Counted from the stretch's first letter, positions 17,565 to 26,333 are shown. The stretch: DNA of 64,000 nt from an uncultured Lachnospiraceae bacterium (GCA_910579805.1 CAJTWM010000005.1:91894-155893); one strand, 5' to 3'. A program made the numbers and translations. Notes: a model not told the origin generated them from the sequence alone.

Positions 17565-18593
17565 ATGGGAAAAGCAGTAAAGCTGGCAGATATCGCAGCG
17601 AGAATGAATGTCAGTACGGTAACGGTTTCAAAGGCCTTATCGGGCCAAAAGGGCGTTAGCGAGGAAATGCGCGAGAAGATTAAACAACTTGCAGACGAGC
17701 TGGGATACCGACAACCCTCCGCGGCGCGCCTTGCAAAAAGAAATAAAAGTTATAATATAGGAGTAATCATCGCAGAGCACTATCTGGATAAATATAATTC
17801 TTTCTATTGGCAGATGTATCAGGAAGTTGCGACAAAGGCAGTGCAGAAAGAATGCTTTACGATGCTGGAGGTGGTAACGACGGAAATGGAGAGGGAGCTG
17901 GAACTGCCCAAACTGATCAGAGAAGGTAAAGCGGACGGCATGATCGTTATCGGCAAGGTTTCCCCCGACTATCTGCATAAGATAGAAGAGGAAACGAAAA
18001 CGCCCCTCATGTATCTCGATTTTTATGATGAAAACCGGGAATGCGATGCGGTCGTGACGGATAATTATTACGGCTCTTATCTGCTGACGAACTATTTGTT
18101 CCGGATGGGACACAGACAGATTGCGTATGTCGGCACATTGCTCTATACCGGCAGCATTACGGACAGATATTTCGGCTATGCAAAATCTTTGATGGAGCAC
18201 GGCGTAGCGGTCAGGGAAGACTGGATCATCAAGGATCGGGATATGGAGAACGGTAAAGTCGGGGAGGACGGTATTTTACAGCTCCCGCTGGAAATGCCCA
18301 CGGCATTTGTATGCAACAGCGACCTGACGGCCAGCGAGCTGATCAAGATGCTGGAAGAGAACGGATACAGCGTACCTGAAGATATTTCGGTAGTGGGATT
18401 TGATAATTATCTGTATCCCGGATTATGCGATGTGGAGATCACCACTTACGAAGTAGACATGAAAGAGATGGCGCGCAAAGGTATCAATACTTTGATCAAG
18501 AAAATGGGAAATGAAAGTTATAAAAAGGGCGTTTCTGTGATAGAAGGCCATTTGGTATACAAAAACAGCGTATCCAGACTGACTTGGGACTGA
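17565..18593 (+). CDS. LacI-family transcriptional regulator
   Basis: The 342-residue protein has a LacI N-terminal helix-turn-helix (KLADIAARMNVSTVTVSKAL) and a periplasmic-binding-protein-like effector domain ending in VPEDISVVGFDNY. It is clearly paralogous to the regulator at 43473-44480: both share the hinge pattern YNIGV/I, YLDFYDxN, AFVCN and the VVGFDNY block. The ATG at 17565 has AAGGTGA upstream; a GTG at 17556 is also in frame. The gene follows the alpha-galactosidase gene and likely responds to an imported mannoside or galactoside. Confidence 0.92.
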   Translation: MGKAVKLADIAARMNVSTVTVSKALSGQKGVSEEMREKIKQLADELGYRQPSAARLAKRNKSYNIGVIIAEHYLDKYNSFYWQMYQEVATKAVQKECFTMLEVVTTEMERELELPKLIREGKADGMIVIGKVSPDYLHKIEEETKTPLMYLDFYDENRECDAVVTDNYYGSYLLTNYLFRMGHRQIAYVGTLLYTGSITDRYFGYAKSLMEHGVAVREDWIIKDRDMENGKVGEDGILQLPLEMPTAFVCNSDLTASELIKMLEENGYSVPEDISVVGFDNYLYPGLCDVEITTYEVDMKEMARKGINTLIKKMGNESYKKGVSVIEGHLVYKNSVSRLTWD

Positions 18594-18660
18594 TCCGGAG
18601 ATATCCGGTATTTACCTGCTTATATTGGAACGGGAGATATTGCTGCTATATATTTGGATA

Positions 18661-18695
18661 AGAAACGGGGCTGCTAATAAAGCAGCCTCGTTTCT
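18661..18695. terminator. Bidirectional terminator between LacI and AraC genes
   Basis: AGAAACGGGGCTGCT (18661-18675) pairs with AGCAGCCTCGTTTCT (18681-18695) with one G-U pair and a 5-base loop. The stop codon of the minus-strand AraC gene lies in the hairpin. U-tracts are short on both sides. Confidence 0.75.
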
Positions 18696-19579
18696 CTGTA
18701 CATAAGGGGAGTGATCCCTTCCTGACGTTTGAAAAGATTGATAAAATGATTGGTATTTTCAATTCCGACTTTTGCGCCTATTTCATGAATCTTTAAATTC
18801 GTATTTTGTAAAAGTATTTTTGAATTGGCGATTCTTACCCGGTTCAGATATTGGATCGGGGACTCGCCGAAATAATGGGAAAACTCCCGGCATAGGCGGT
18901 ATTTGCTGATGGAAAAACTATTTTCCAATTCGTCAAGGGAATAACTGCGTTCATAATGCGTATCGAAAAGCTGCCTTATTTCCAAAAGATATCCGGGAAT
19001 ATGCAGGGTGGGGTTTTTCAGTTCTAAAAGATAGGAAAGAAAGGTAACGCAGAGATTCGTCATATTTTTTTCGTCTGCAAGTTTGTAAATAAAATTTTCT
19101 TCCATGCTGCTTTGGAACAAAAGGTGAAAACTGTGCGTAAGTTCTCCGGAAGCAACTTCCTTGAGCAGACAGCCGAAAGGCTCCTGCGTTGCGTTCATAT
19201 AAAAAGGAAGATTGCCGCCGCCGGCAAAAAGGATCTTGAATTTCCATGGCGCAGTGACCGTCTGGAGCGTAAAGGGCTGACTGCAGTCAAAAAACAGCAG
19301 ACTTTCTTTGGTGAGCAGATGATGCCGGGTCTGATCTCCGTTTTCCAGCTTACCGCTTCCGGAAACGGTATAAAGAAAACAACAGCAGTCCAAACCGCTT
19401 ATATCATAAAAGAAAGGAAATCCGGCTTCTATTGTGCCACGGGAATATATAGTCGTCAATTGTTTGCCTGCAAGAGAATTTTGTTCATATAAAGAACCAT
19501 AAAGAGCAGTTTTATCCAAATCCGAAGTCAGATGGGGAGGAACCCGTAAAGAACGTAAAAATGCGGAGGAAAAATCCAT
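18674..19579 (-). CDS. AraC-family transcriptional regulator
   Basis: The 301-residue protein has a sensor domain (residues about 35-160; CCFLYTVSGSGKLENG) and a C-terminal AraC DNA-binding domain with two helix-turn-helix units: SYSLDELENSFSISKYRLCREF and, at 270-295, IHEIGAKVGIENTNHFINLFKR. The final RQEGITPLMYR is the family tail. AGGAG lies 7 bases before the ATG. It is divergent from the sugar importer operon at 19904 and so is the first candidate for its activator, alongside the LacI regulator that converges on it. Confidence 0.9.
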   Translation of the reverse strand: MDFSSAFLRSLRVPPHLTSDLDKTALYGSLYEQNSLAGKQLTTIYSRGTIEAGFPFFYDISGLDCCCFLYTVSGSGKLENGDQTRHHLLTKESLLFFDCSQPFTLQTVTAPWKFKILFAGGGNLPFYMNATQEPFGCLLKEVASGELTHSFHLLFQSSMEENFIYKLADEKNMTNLCVTFLSYLLELKNPTLHIPGYLLEIRQLFDTHYERSYSLDELENSFSISKYRLCREFSHYFGESPIQYLNRVRIANSKILLQNTNLKIHEIGAKVGIENTNHFINLFKRQEGITPLMYRETRLLY

Positions 19580-19903
19580 ATGCGCACTCCTTTCCGATTA
19601 TTTGGCGTTGCTTAAATTAGTTTAATAATAAAATAAGGTAATAATAAAAGCAAGAAAAAGTTAAAAAATAAAACATAAAAAGACTAAAAAAGATTAAATG
19701 ATCGAGAAAGTTGTTTTTTGATATGGTTAAAGTGCATAAAAATAAATAATTAAAATTGTATAAATAGGGGAAAAATATGAGAAAAACAATAATAATATAT
19801 AAATCACAATAAAAAGTGATGATTAAAAAAATAAAATAAATATAATTAAATTAAAGTTATTTAAAAACTTTTAAACCAAATTTAATTTAGGGAGGAAATT
19901 CAA
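19580..19903. other. AT-rich divergent regulatory region upstream of the mannoside importer
   Basis: These 324 bases have no coding potential and are over 80 percent A/T by eye. They hold GATTAAAT (about 19694), the sequence TTAAAGTGCATA (19725-19736) also found in the mannanase promoter region, and close to the start codon an AAAGTT/AACTTT hairpin. The -10 and -35 boxes could not be chosen with confidence. Confidence 0.55.
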
Positions 19904-21412
19904 ATGAAGATGAAAAAATTATTAGCATTTGGTTTAGCGGCTATGATGGCTGTCGGAACAATCGGATGTGGAAATTCCGACACTCCGGCTGAATCAAAGG
20001 CACCGGCGGCAAACGATGCGGACACAGACAAAGACGCTAATGCAGATGCAAATACGGACGCGGATGCTAATACAGATGCAGATGCAGACGTGGACACGGA
20101 TGCAGACGTGGACACGGATGCGGATGCAGGTACAGGCGACGACGGTACTTTAAGCTATGCGGGCGTAACGCTTGGAGAAAGCTATACGGATGTTACCACA
20201 ACCATTAAATGGCTTACGCACAGAACCGATCTGGTAGAGAACGGCACACTTGATAATTACATTGCAGACTTCAATACCATGTATCCTAACATTACGGTTG
20301 AAGTGGAAGGCATTACCGATTACGCAGAAGATGCGCTTCTTCGTCTTTCCAGCGGAAACTGGGGCGACATTATGTTTATTCCGGCAGTAGATAAGAACCT
20401 TTTGGGCGAGTACTTCTTAAGCTTCGGTGATCTTGCTACTATGGAAGGAGAGATCAGATTCCCTACCGCCTGGGAGTACGGCGGACAGGTATACGGCGTT
20501 CCTTCTACCGGTAACGCACAGGGTATCGTATATAACAAAGCTGTTTTTGAAGCGGCAGGTATTACCGATATTCCGAAAACTCCGGATGATTTCATCGCAG
20601 CATTGCAGGCAATCAAAGACAACACGGAAGCGATCCCGCTTTATACAAACTATGCTGCAGGCTGGACAATGGGCGCATGGGACGCTTACATTGGCGGATC
20701 GGCAACAGGACAGTCTGATTTCATGAATCAGGAATTCTTACATACGGCGGAACCGTTCAAAGATTACGGTGATGGCACACATGCTTATGCAGTATACAAG
20801 ATCCTTTACGATGCAGTTGCTAGCGGACTGACGGAAGAAGACTTTACCACGACAGACTGGGAAGGCTGTAAAGGTATGATCAATAACGGCGAGATCGGAT
20901 GTATGGTATTAGGTTCATGGGCATTCTCACAGATGGTAGAAGCAGGCGATCATGGCGATGATATCGGATATATGCCGTTCCCGATCACTGTAAACGGAAA
21001 ACAGTACGCTTCGGCAGGTCCTGACTACAGCTTTGCTATCAATGTAAACGCTTCTGAAGACAATCAGAAAGCAGCTATGGTATTTATTAAATGGTTCACT
21101 GAGAAATCCGGATTCTCCTTCAATGAAGGCGGCGTTCCGATCGACTTAGACGGAGAATATCCTGCTCTTTACTCTGCATTTGACGGTATCGATATGGTAG
21201 CGGACGATCCGGCAGCAGCGGGAGAAGAAGATTTCCTTAACGAATTAAACGCAGAATCAGAATTAAGTTTCAATGCAGGCGGCGACGCTAAAGTACAGGC
21301 GATCGTAGAACATGCGGCAAACGGCGATATGACGTTTGACGACATCATGGCTGATTGGAATGCGAAATGGTCTGCAGCGCAGGAAAGCCTTTCAATAGAA
21401 GCAACAAAATAA
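19904..21412 (+). CDS. Sugar ABC transporter substrate-binding lipoprotein with Asp/Ala/Thr-rich tether
   Basis: The 502-residue protein has a lipoprotein signal (MAVGTIGC, Cys23) and then a strikingly regular stretch of about 50 residues built almost only from Asp, Ala, Thr and Asn, in units such as DADANTDADAD and DVDTDADVDTD. This acidic tether separates the membrane anchor from the binding domain. The remainder is a family 1 solute-binding protein (WLTHRTDLVENGTLDNYI, then NIGYMPFPI-like IGYMPFPITVNGKQYAS). GGGAGG precedes the ATG. It is followed by a hairpin and two permease genes, then the epimerase and GH130 genes, so mannooligosaccharides or mannobiose are the likely ligands (inference). 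Confidence 0.92.
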   Translation: MKMKKLLAFGLAAMMAVGTIGCGNSDTPAESKAPAANDADTDKDANADANTDADANTDADADVDTDADVDTDADAGTGDDGTLSYAGVTLGESYTDVTTTIKWLTHRTDLVENGTLDNYIADFNTMYPNITVEVEGITDYAEDALLRLSSGNWGDIMFIPAVDKNLLGEYFLSFGDLATMEGEIRFPTAWEYGGQVYGVPSTGNAQGIVYNKAVFEAAGITDIPKTPDDFIAALQAIKDNTEAIPLYTNYAAGWTMGAWDAYIGGSATGQSDFMNQEFLHTAEPFKDYGDGTHAYAVYKILYDAVASGLTEEDFTTTDWEGCKGMINNGEIGCMVLGSWAFSQMVEAGDHGDDIGYMPFPITVNGKQYASAGPDYSFAINVNASEDNQKAAMVFIKWFTEKSGFSFNEGGVPIDLDGEYPALYSAFDGIDMVADDPAAAGEEDFLNELNAESELSFNAGGDAKVQAIVEHAANGDMTFDDIMADWNAKWSAAQESLSIEATK

Positions 21413-21425
21413 AATAAAATGTTCA

Positions 21426-21458
21426 TGGGGCAGGGAAGCACTTCCCCGCCCCAATTTT
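21426..21458 (+). terminator. GC-rich hairpin between binding protein and permease genes
   Basis: TGGGGCAGGGAAG (21426-21438) pairs with CTTCCCCGCCCCA (21441-21453) with one mismatch, followed by ATTTTAT. It probably causes partial termination or protects the upstream message. Confidence 0.75.
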
Positions 21459-21493
21459 ATGGAATGTGAACAGGGATAAAGGAGGAATTGGGT

Positions 21494-22513
21494 ATGACGG
21501 CTATCGCTGCTACGGGGAGTAAAGAAAAACAGCCATCAAAGTTTACGAAATGGCGCAGGAGTAGAAAAGGACAGCAGACAATTGTGATTGTAACATTTAT
21601 GATTTTGCCTCTTTTGCTTTTATTTACCTTTACATATCTGCCTTTCGCAGAGATGTTTACATTTAGTTTTCAAAAGATGAAATATATCGGACCCAGAACT
21701 TTTGTAGGTCTGAAAAATTATAAAGACGTTTTTTCCAGAAGCGATTGCTTCGGTGCGCTGAAGCTCAGTCTGTACTATATGGGCGGTTCTATCGTGCAGC
21801 TTGCACTTGCCCTCTATCTTGCTACGGTGCTTAGCTTTAAAGTAAAGGGAGGCGGCATATTTAAAGGGTTAATGTTCTTCCCTTATCTGATCAGCGGTAT
21901 AGCGATCGGTTTCATTTTTAAATTTTTCTACACAAGAGGTTTTGTATTTGATACAGTACTTCAGTGGTGCGGATTTGAGTTGGAAAATCTTCCGTACTGG
22001 TTAAAGGATCAGCGGATTAACAATATATCTTTGGTGGCTACTTCGGTTTGGAGATATTTCGGCCAGAATATGGTGCTTTTCATCGGCGCGATCATGTCCG
22101 TGGACGCGGAAATGTATGAAGCGGCCGATTTGGACGGTGCAAATAAATTCCAGCAGTTTATGTACATCATTCTTCCGAGTATCAAGACCATCGTTACATT
22201 GAATGTTATTTTGTCTATCACGGGTTCGCTCAGCGCTTTCGAACCGCCTTATGTTATTACGGACGGCGCAAACGGAACGGGAACCTATTTCGTCGTTATG
22301 AACGATATTGCGCATGTACAGCAGAAAGTTGGCCTCGCATCCGCGATGGCGATCGTACTTCTGATGATCATATTTGCGGCCACCATCCTGCAGAAACTGT
22401 TCTTTAAATATGTATTTAAAGACGCGGCGGATGAGGATAAGAATGCAGGGATCAGAAGACAGAAAAAACTGGATAGAGAATTAAAGAAAAAACAGGGAAG
22501 GAGCGCGGTCTAA
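21494..22513 (+). CDS. Sugar ABC transporter permease (MalF type)
   Basis: The 339-residue membrane protein has a basic N-terminal tail of about 35 residues, six hydrophobic segments and the EAA loop EAADLDGANKFQQFMYIILP. A Lys/Arg-rich C-terminal tail of about 40 residues (RRQKKLDRELKKKQGR) is longer than usual. ATG at 21494 has GGAGG 8 bases upstream, while the in-frame TTG at 21488 is too close to it. It is the channel partner of the next gene, which follows after 1 base. Confidence 0.9.
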   Translation: MTAIAATGSKEKQPSKFTKWRRSRKGQQTIVIVTFMILPLLLLFTFTYLPFAEMFTFSFQKMKYIGPRTFVGLKNYKDVFSRSDCFGALKLSLYYMGGSIVQLALALYLATVLSFKVKGGGIFKGLMFFPYLISGIAIGFIFKFFYTRGFVFDTVLQWCGFELENLPYWLKDQRINNISLVATSVWRYFGQNMVLFIGAIMSVDAEMYEAADLDGANKFQQFMYIILPSIKTIVTLNVILSITGSLSAFEPPYVITDGANGTGTYFVVMNDIAHVQQKVGLASAMAIVLLMIIFAATILQKLFFKYVFKDAADEDKNAGIRRQKKLDRELKKKQGRSAV

Positions 22514-22514
22514 T

Positions 22515-23363
22515 ATGAATGCAGCATTAAAGGTAAAAAGATATGTACTTATTTTTTTGAAATATTTTTCATTGGTGTTCTTTTCTTTTGTAGCGGTACT
22601 TCCCGTAGTATCCTGTGTGGTTACGGCGTTTAAGACGGATGCGGAATATGCTTCTACCAACGTTATGACGATGCCGCAAAGCTGGCTGAATTTTCAAAAT
22701 TTCGTAGATGCATTTACAAGGGCCAATATGGGAAGGGCGTTTATCAATTCGGGAATCGTTTTGGTATGCGTGCTGTTCGGGTCGATCATGATAGGGACGA
22801 TGCTGGCTTATGTATTGAACCGTTTTCAATTTCCCGGCAACGGCCTGATAAGAAGCCTGTTTTTGTTCGCAACGCTTCTTCCGGGCATTGCCATGCAGGT
22901 ATCAACTTATGCGATTATGAAAAATTTAGGCTTTATTAATCATCTGTATGGTTATATAATAATGATGATGGGAACGGATGTTATTGCGATTTACATATTT
23001 ATCCAGTTTTTTGAAAATATTTCCGTTTCTCTTGATGAATCGGCATATATGGATGGCGCGTCCTATTTCACAATCTTTTTCAGGATCTTGTTTCCGCTTT
23101 TGAAACCGGCGATCATTACGACAATGATCTTAAAAGGTGTGGGTACTTATAACGAGTACTATGCGGCGAATCTTTATCTGCAGGATAAGAAGAAGTGGGT
23201 GACGGTGGCAACGTCCCTTTATACCTTTACGGGACCGCTTGGAAATCAGTATAACCTGATCTGCGCGGGGCTGATCGTATCTCTTCTGCCCGCCCTGATT
23301 ATATTTATCTTATGTCAGAAACAGATCTACAGTGGTCTTACCATGGGCGCGGTCAAGGGATAA
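22515..23363 (+). CDS. Sugar ABC transporter permease (MalG type)
   Basis: The 282-residue protein has six membrane segments and the EAA loop ESAYMDGASYFTIFFRILFP, ending in SGLTMGAVKG as MalG-type permeases do. The ribosome-binding site (GGAAGGAG) lies within the end of the upstream permease gene. Immediately downstream is the second copy of the dispersed leader element, ahead of the epimerase gene. Confidence 0.92.
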   Translation: MNAALKVKRYVLIFLKYFSLVFFSFVAVLPVVSCVVTAFKTDAEYASTNVMTMPQSWLNFQNFVDAFTRANMGRAFINSGIVLVCVLFGSIMIGTMLAYVLNRFQFPGNGLIRSLFLFATLLPGIAMQVSTYAIMKNLGFINHLYGYIIMMMGTDVIAIYIFIQFFENISVSLDESAYMDGASYFTIFFRILFPLLKPAIITTMILKGVGTYNEYYAANLYLQDKKKWVTVATSLYTFTGPLGNQYNLICAGLIVSLLPALIIFILCQKQIYSGLTMGAVKG

Positions 23364-23367
23364 AGAT

Positions 23368-23450
23368 GCGGCGTGACGGAAGTGTGAAAGAAATACACTT
23401 CCAACCTCCCTGATTTGAATGTCCGCAAAAGAGGACGGATGGGAGTAAAA
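23368..23450 (+). repeat. Dispersed 83-bp leader element, copy 2
   Basis: The element lies between the permease stop codon and the epimerase start, and matches copy 1 (778-860, minus). A perfect 8-bp hairpin GGAAGTGT-GAAAGAAAT-ACACTTCC is formed by bases that differ from copy 1, where the same place still pairs (GGAAG/CTTTC). The second part has CTCCC (23406-23410) able to pair with the Shine-Dalgarno GGGAG (23441-23445), enclosing GTCC/GGAC around GCAAAAGA. The conserved pairing supports a functional RNA, but only two copies can be compared here. Confidence 0.75.
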
Positions 23451-23454
23451 TGAA

Positions 23455-24642
23455 ATGTTAGAAGTGGGGGCAAGTAAGATGGTAAATGAAGTACGCAGGC
23501 ATATGGTGGAGTGTATCATTCCTTTTTGGAAAGGATTAAGAGACAACGAACATGGCGGATATTACGGTTATGTGGGCTATGACCTTGAGGTAGATAAAAA
23601 GGCGGTAAAAGGGTGTATCCTGAACAGCCGGATCACTTGGTTTTTCTCTAATGCTTATACTTTGCTTAAAGATAAAAGTCTGCTTGCGGAAGCAGAGCAT
23701 GGTTATCAGTTTATGCGGGATTACTGTATGGATAAAGAAAACGGCGGGATTTATTGGTCGGTGAAATATGACGGAACGCCGGAGGAGACGCTGAAGCATA
23801 CTTATAATCAGGCCTTTGCTATCTATGCGCTCTCTTCTTATTATGAGGCGTCGGGGGACAAAGAGGCTTTATCCATGGCATTTTCATTATTTGATATTAT
23901 CGAATCGAAATGCCGGGACGAAGTCGGTTATTTGGAGGCATTTTCCAGATATTTTGAGGAAATCGATAACGAGAAATTATCCGAGAACGGGGTAATGGCA
24001 GAAAAAACGATGAATACGCTCCTGCATGTGTTCGAAGCTTATACGGAGCTGTACCGGGTGAGCCATGAGAAGAAAGTAAAGGAACGGCTGCACGATATTT
24101 TGGATAGTTTTGCAACGCAGGTGTATAATCCGGAGCTGCACAGGCAGGAAGTGTTTTTTGATAAAAATATGAACAGTATTCTTGATCTTCATTCCTATGG
24201 ACATGATATTGAGACGGCGTGGCTGATCGACCGGGGAGTGGAAGTGCTTGGTGAAGAAGAATATGACCGGAAAATGAGTCCGATTACAAAGGATCTGACG
24301 GAGCAGATTTATAAAATCGCGTTTGACGGACATTCTCTTTGCAATGAATGCGAACGTGGAGTCGTGGACACACACCGTATATGGTGGGTACAGGCGGAAA
24401 CGATCGTAGGATTCCTGAACGGGTATGAAAAAACGCCTGAGAAAAAGGAGTACTACGAGGGGGCGAAAGCGGTATGGAATTATATCAAAGAGTATATGCT
24501 CGATAAACGTAAAGGTTCGGAGTGGTACTGGCGGGTAGATGAAAACGGCAGGCCTGATGAGGGGAAACCGATCGTTGAGCCGTGGAAATGTCCGTACCAT
24601 AACGGAAGAATGTGTATAGAGGTCATCAGAAGAGAAGCCTGA
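23455..24642 (+). CDS. AGE-family cellobiose/mannobiose 2-epimerase
   Basis: This cytoplasmic enzyme of the N-acylglucosamine 2-epimerase family converts beta-1,4-mannobiose to mannosylglucose, the step between mannanase products and GH130_1. The 395-residue frame matches the Ruminococcus albus cellobiose 2-epimerase closely: PFWKGLRDNEHGGYYGY, HTYNQAFAIYALSSYYEASGD, LHSYGHDIETAWLIDRG and the terminal PWKCPYHNGRMCIEV, the latter two containing catalytic His residues. Start choice is uncertain: ATG at 23455 is 9 bases after GGGAG of the leader repeat, whereas ATG at 23479 fits the family N-terminus and has GGGGG 8 bases upstream. A third ATG at 23450 overlaps and opens only a three-codon frame (MKC, stop). 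Confidence 0.93.
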   Translation: MLEVGASKMVNEVRRHMVECIIPFWKGLRDNEHGGYYGYVGYDLEVDKKAVKGCILNSRITWFFSNAYTLLKDKSLLAEAEHGYQFMRDYCMDKENGGIYWSVKYDGTPEETLKHTYNQAFAIYALSSYYEASGDKEALSMAFSLFDIIESKCRDEVGYLEAFSRYFEEIDNEKLSENGVMAEKTMNTLLHVFEAYTELYRVSHEKKVKERLHDILDSFATQVYNPELHRQEVFFDKNMNSILDLHSYGHDIETAWLIDRGVEVLGEEEYDRKMSPITKDLTEQIYKIAFDGHSLCNECERGVVDTHRIWWVQAETIVGFLNGYEKTPEKKEYYEGAKAVWNYIKEYMLDKRKGSEWYWRVDENGRPDEGKPIVEPWKCPYHNGRMCIEVIRREA

Positions 24643-24689
24643 GGGCGAGAGTAAACATATAAATTCATAGGATGGTGGAGGTTAAGACG

Positions 24690-25862
24690 GTGCATAAAAA
24701 ATATAAAGAGGAATTAAAAAAATATGAAGAGCTGATTGGCCGTAAAAATGAGATCACGGAGGATTATAATGGGATCTATGACCGTTATAAAAATCCGGTA
24801 CTTACAAGGGAGCATATTCCGCTCACATGGAAATATGATCTGAATCCGGAGACGAACCCGTTTTTCATGGAACGGCTGGGAGTGAATGCCGTTATGAATT
24901 CGGGCGCGATCTATCTGAATGGGAAATATTATCTTGTTGCAAGGATCGAGGGGAATGACAGAAAGTCCTTTTTCGGCGTGGCGGAAAGTGATAACGGCGT
25001 AGACGGATTTCGCTTTTGGGATTATCCTATTCTTCTGCCGGATACTTGTCCGGAGGAGACGAACGTATACGATATGAGGCTTACGAAACATGAAGACGGT
25101 TATATTTACGGCGTATTCTGTTCGGAAAGCAAAGATACCGGCGTAAACGACCTGTCTGCGGCTGTGGCGGCAGCAGGCATTGTAAGGACAAAAGATTTGA
25201 AAACATGGGAACGTCTGGATAATCTGAAAACATTGCGCTCGCCCCAACAGAGAAACGTAGTCCTTCATCCTGAATTCGTAAAAGGAAAATATGCTTTTTA
25301 TACAAGACCGATGGACGACTTTATCGACACCGGCTCCGGCGGAGGGGTAGGCTTCGGGCTTTGCGACGATATCGAACATGCGGTGATCGATGAAGAGGTT
25401 ATGACGAGCAAAAGAAAATACCATACGATCACAGAAGCAAAGAATGGCGCCGGCGCAACGCCGATCAAGACCGACATGGGATGGATCCACATTGCTCACG
25501 GCGTAAGGAACACGGCGGCGGGACTGCGTTATGTGATCTATGCGTTCGCTACGGATCTGAACGATCCTTCCAAAGTGATCGCAGAACCTTCGGGAATGCT
25601 GATTGGTCCGAAAGGCTGGGAGAGAGTGGGAGACGTATCCAATGTGGTATTTACAAACGGCGCGATCGTGAACGAAAAGGATGAAGTGTTTATCTATTAT
25701 GCGTCCAGTGATACGAGAATGCATGTGGCGGTAACTACGATAGAAAAGTTGAAAGATTATGTATTCCATACTCCGCAGGATCCGCTCCGCTCGGTAAAAT
25801 GCGTAGAGCAGCGTATAGAACTGATTAAAAAGAACCTGGAATTTTTGAAGAATGAGTCATAA
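24690..25862 (+). CDS. GH130_1 4-O-beta-D-mannosyl-D-glucose phosphorylase
   Basis: The enzyme splits mannosyl-beta-1,4-glucose with phosphate into mannose-1-phosphate and glucose. The 390-residue protein is very similar to the R. albus RaMP1 type: NGIYDRYKNPVLTREHIP, FMERLGVNAVMNSGAIYLNG, ARIEGNDRKSFFGVAESDNG and ETNVYDMRLTKHEDG, whose Asp is the general acid of the family. I chose the GTG at 24690 because GGTGGAGG is correctly spaced before it; an in-frame ATG at 24672 overlaps that ribosome-binding site. The gene lies 47 bases after the epimerase gene, so the two consecutive pathway steps are co-transcribed. Confidence 0.93.
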   Translation: MHKKYKEELKKYEELIGRKNEITEDYNGIYDRYKNPVLTREHIPLTWKYDLNPETNPFFMERLGVNAVMNSGAIYLNGKYYLVARIEGNDRKSFFGVAESDNGVDGFRFWDYPILLPDTCPEETNVYDMRLTKHEDGYIYGVFCSESKDTGVNDLSAAVAAAGIVRTKDLKTWERLDNLKTLRSPQQRNVVLHPEFVKGKYAFYTRPMDDFIDTGSGGGVGFGLCDDIEHAVIDEEVMTSKRKYHTITEAKNGAGATPIKTDMGWIHIAHGVRNTAAGLRYVIYAFATDLNDPSKVIAEPSGMLIGPKGWERVGDVSNVVFTNGAIVNEKDEVFIYYASSDTRMHVAVTTIEKLKDYVFHTPQDPLRSVKCVEQRIELIKKNLEFLKNES

Positions 25863-25960
25863 AGGAAACAAAAATAATAAAATCTGAAATAGGGGTTTTT
25901 CATTTTTTTAAGTAAAAAAGGTATAAACCAGCAGTTTATTAACGAAAAAAAACGAAAAGA

Positions 25961-25994
25961 AAGTGGCCGGAGGCATTCTCCGGCCGCTTTTTTT
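25961..25994 (+). terminator. Intrinsic terminator after the epimerase-GH130_1 operon
   Basis: AAGTGGCCGGAG (25961-25972) pairs with CTCCGGCCGCTT (25978-25989) around GCATT with one G-U pair, followed by a run of T. This is a textbook factor-independent terminator. Confidence 0.93.
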
Positions 25995-26333
25995 GCGGAA
26001 AAAAACAATTGATTAAAATTAACTATTGATTAAGTAAAAAATTATCTTTATAATTTGTTCAATATATACGAAAATGGATAAATTGTTTAATTAAACTTGT
26101 AAAAGTGCATAGTATTATAGTAAAATAGTAACATAAAGCAGAAAAAATATATTTTGATAAAGAAAAATATCCGGATTGATGACATAAAAGTTAAGTTACA
26201 ATTTAATATAAAACGGAAAAATTAAATTAAATTATAAAGATTATAAAACAGAAAATTAACAATGATTATTAAGTAATATATGGAAGAACATGGAAAGTTT
26301 TTAAGAGGTTAAGGTACATACGGAGGTATGGTT
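25995..26333. other. AT-rich promoter region of the mannanase operon
   Basis: This 339-bp non-coding stretch is extremely AT-rich. It contains TGATTAAAATTAAC and TGATTAAGTAAA near 26011-26035, the palindrome and promoter described separately, and a shared 10-mer AAAGTGCATA. Downstream of 26130 it looks like an A-rich untranslated leader of about 200 bases with no stable hairpin seen. Confidence 0.5.
26085..26126 (+). promoter_or_regulatory. Putative operator and promoter of the mannanase operon
   Basis: A perfect 12-bp palindrome GTTTAATTAAAC (26085-26096) abuts TTGTAA (26097-26102), which is followed after 18 bases by TAAAAT (26121-26126). The palindrome touching the -35 box fits an activator or repressor site. 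TTGTTT plus AAAGTGCATA in this block recur with nearly the same spacing upstream of the importer gene at 19904. Confidence 0.45.

Noticed and set aside
20000..20153. Short periodic repeats considered as a minisatellite or CRISPR array
   Set aside because: They encode the Asp/Ala/Thr tether of a lipoprotein in frame; repeat units are too short and imperfect for a CRISPR.
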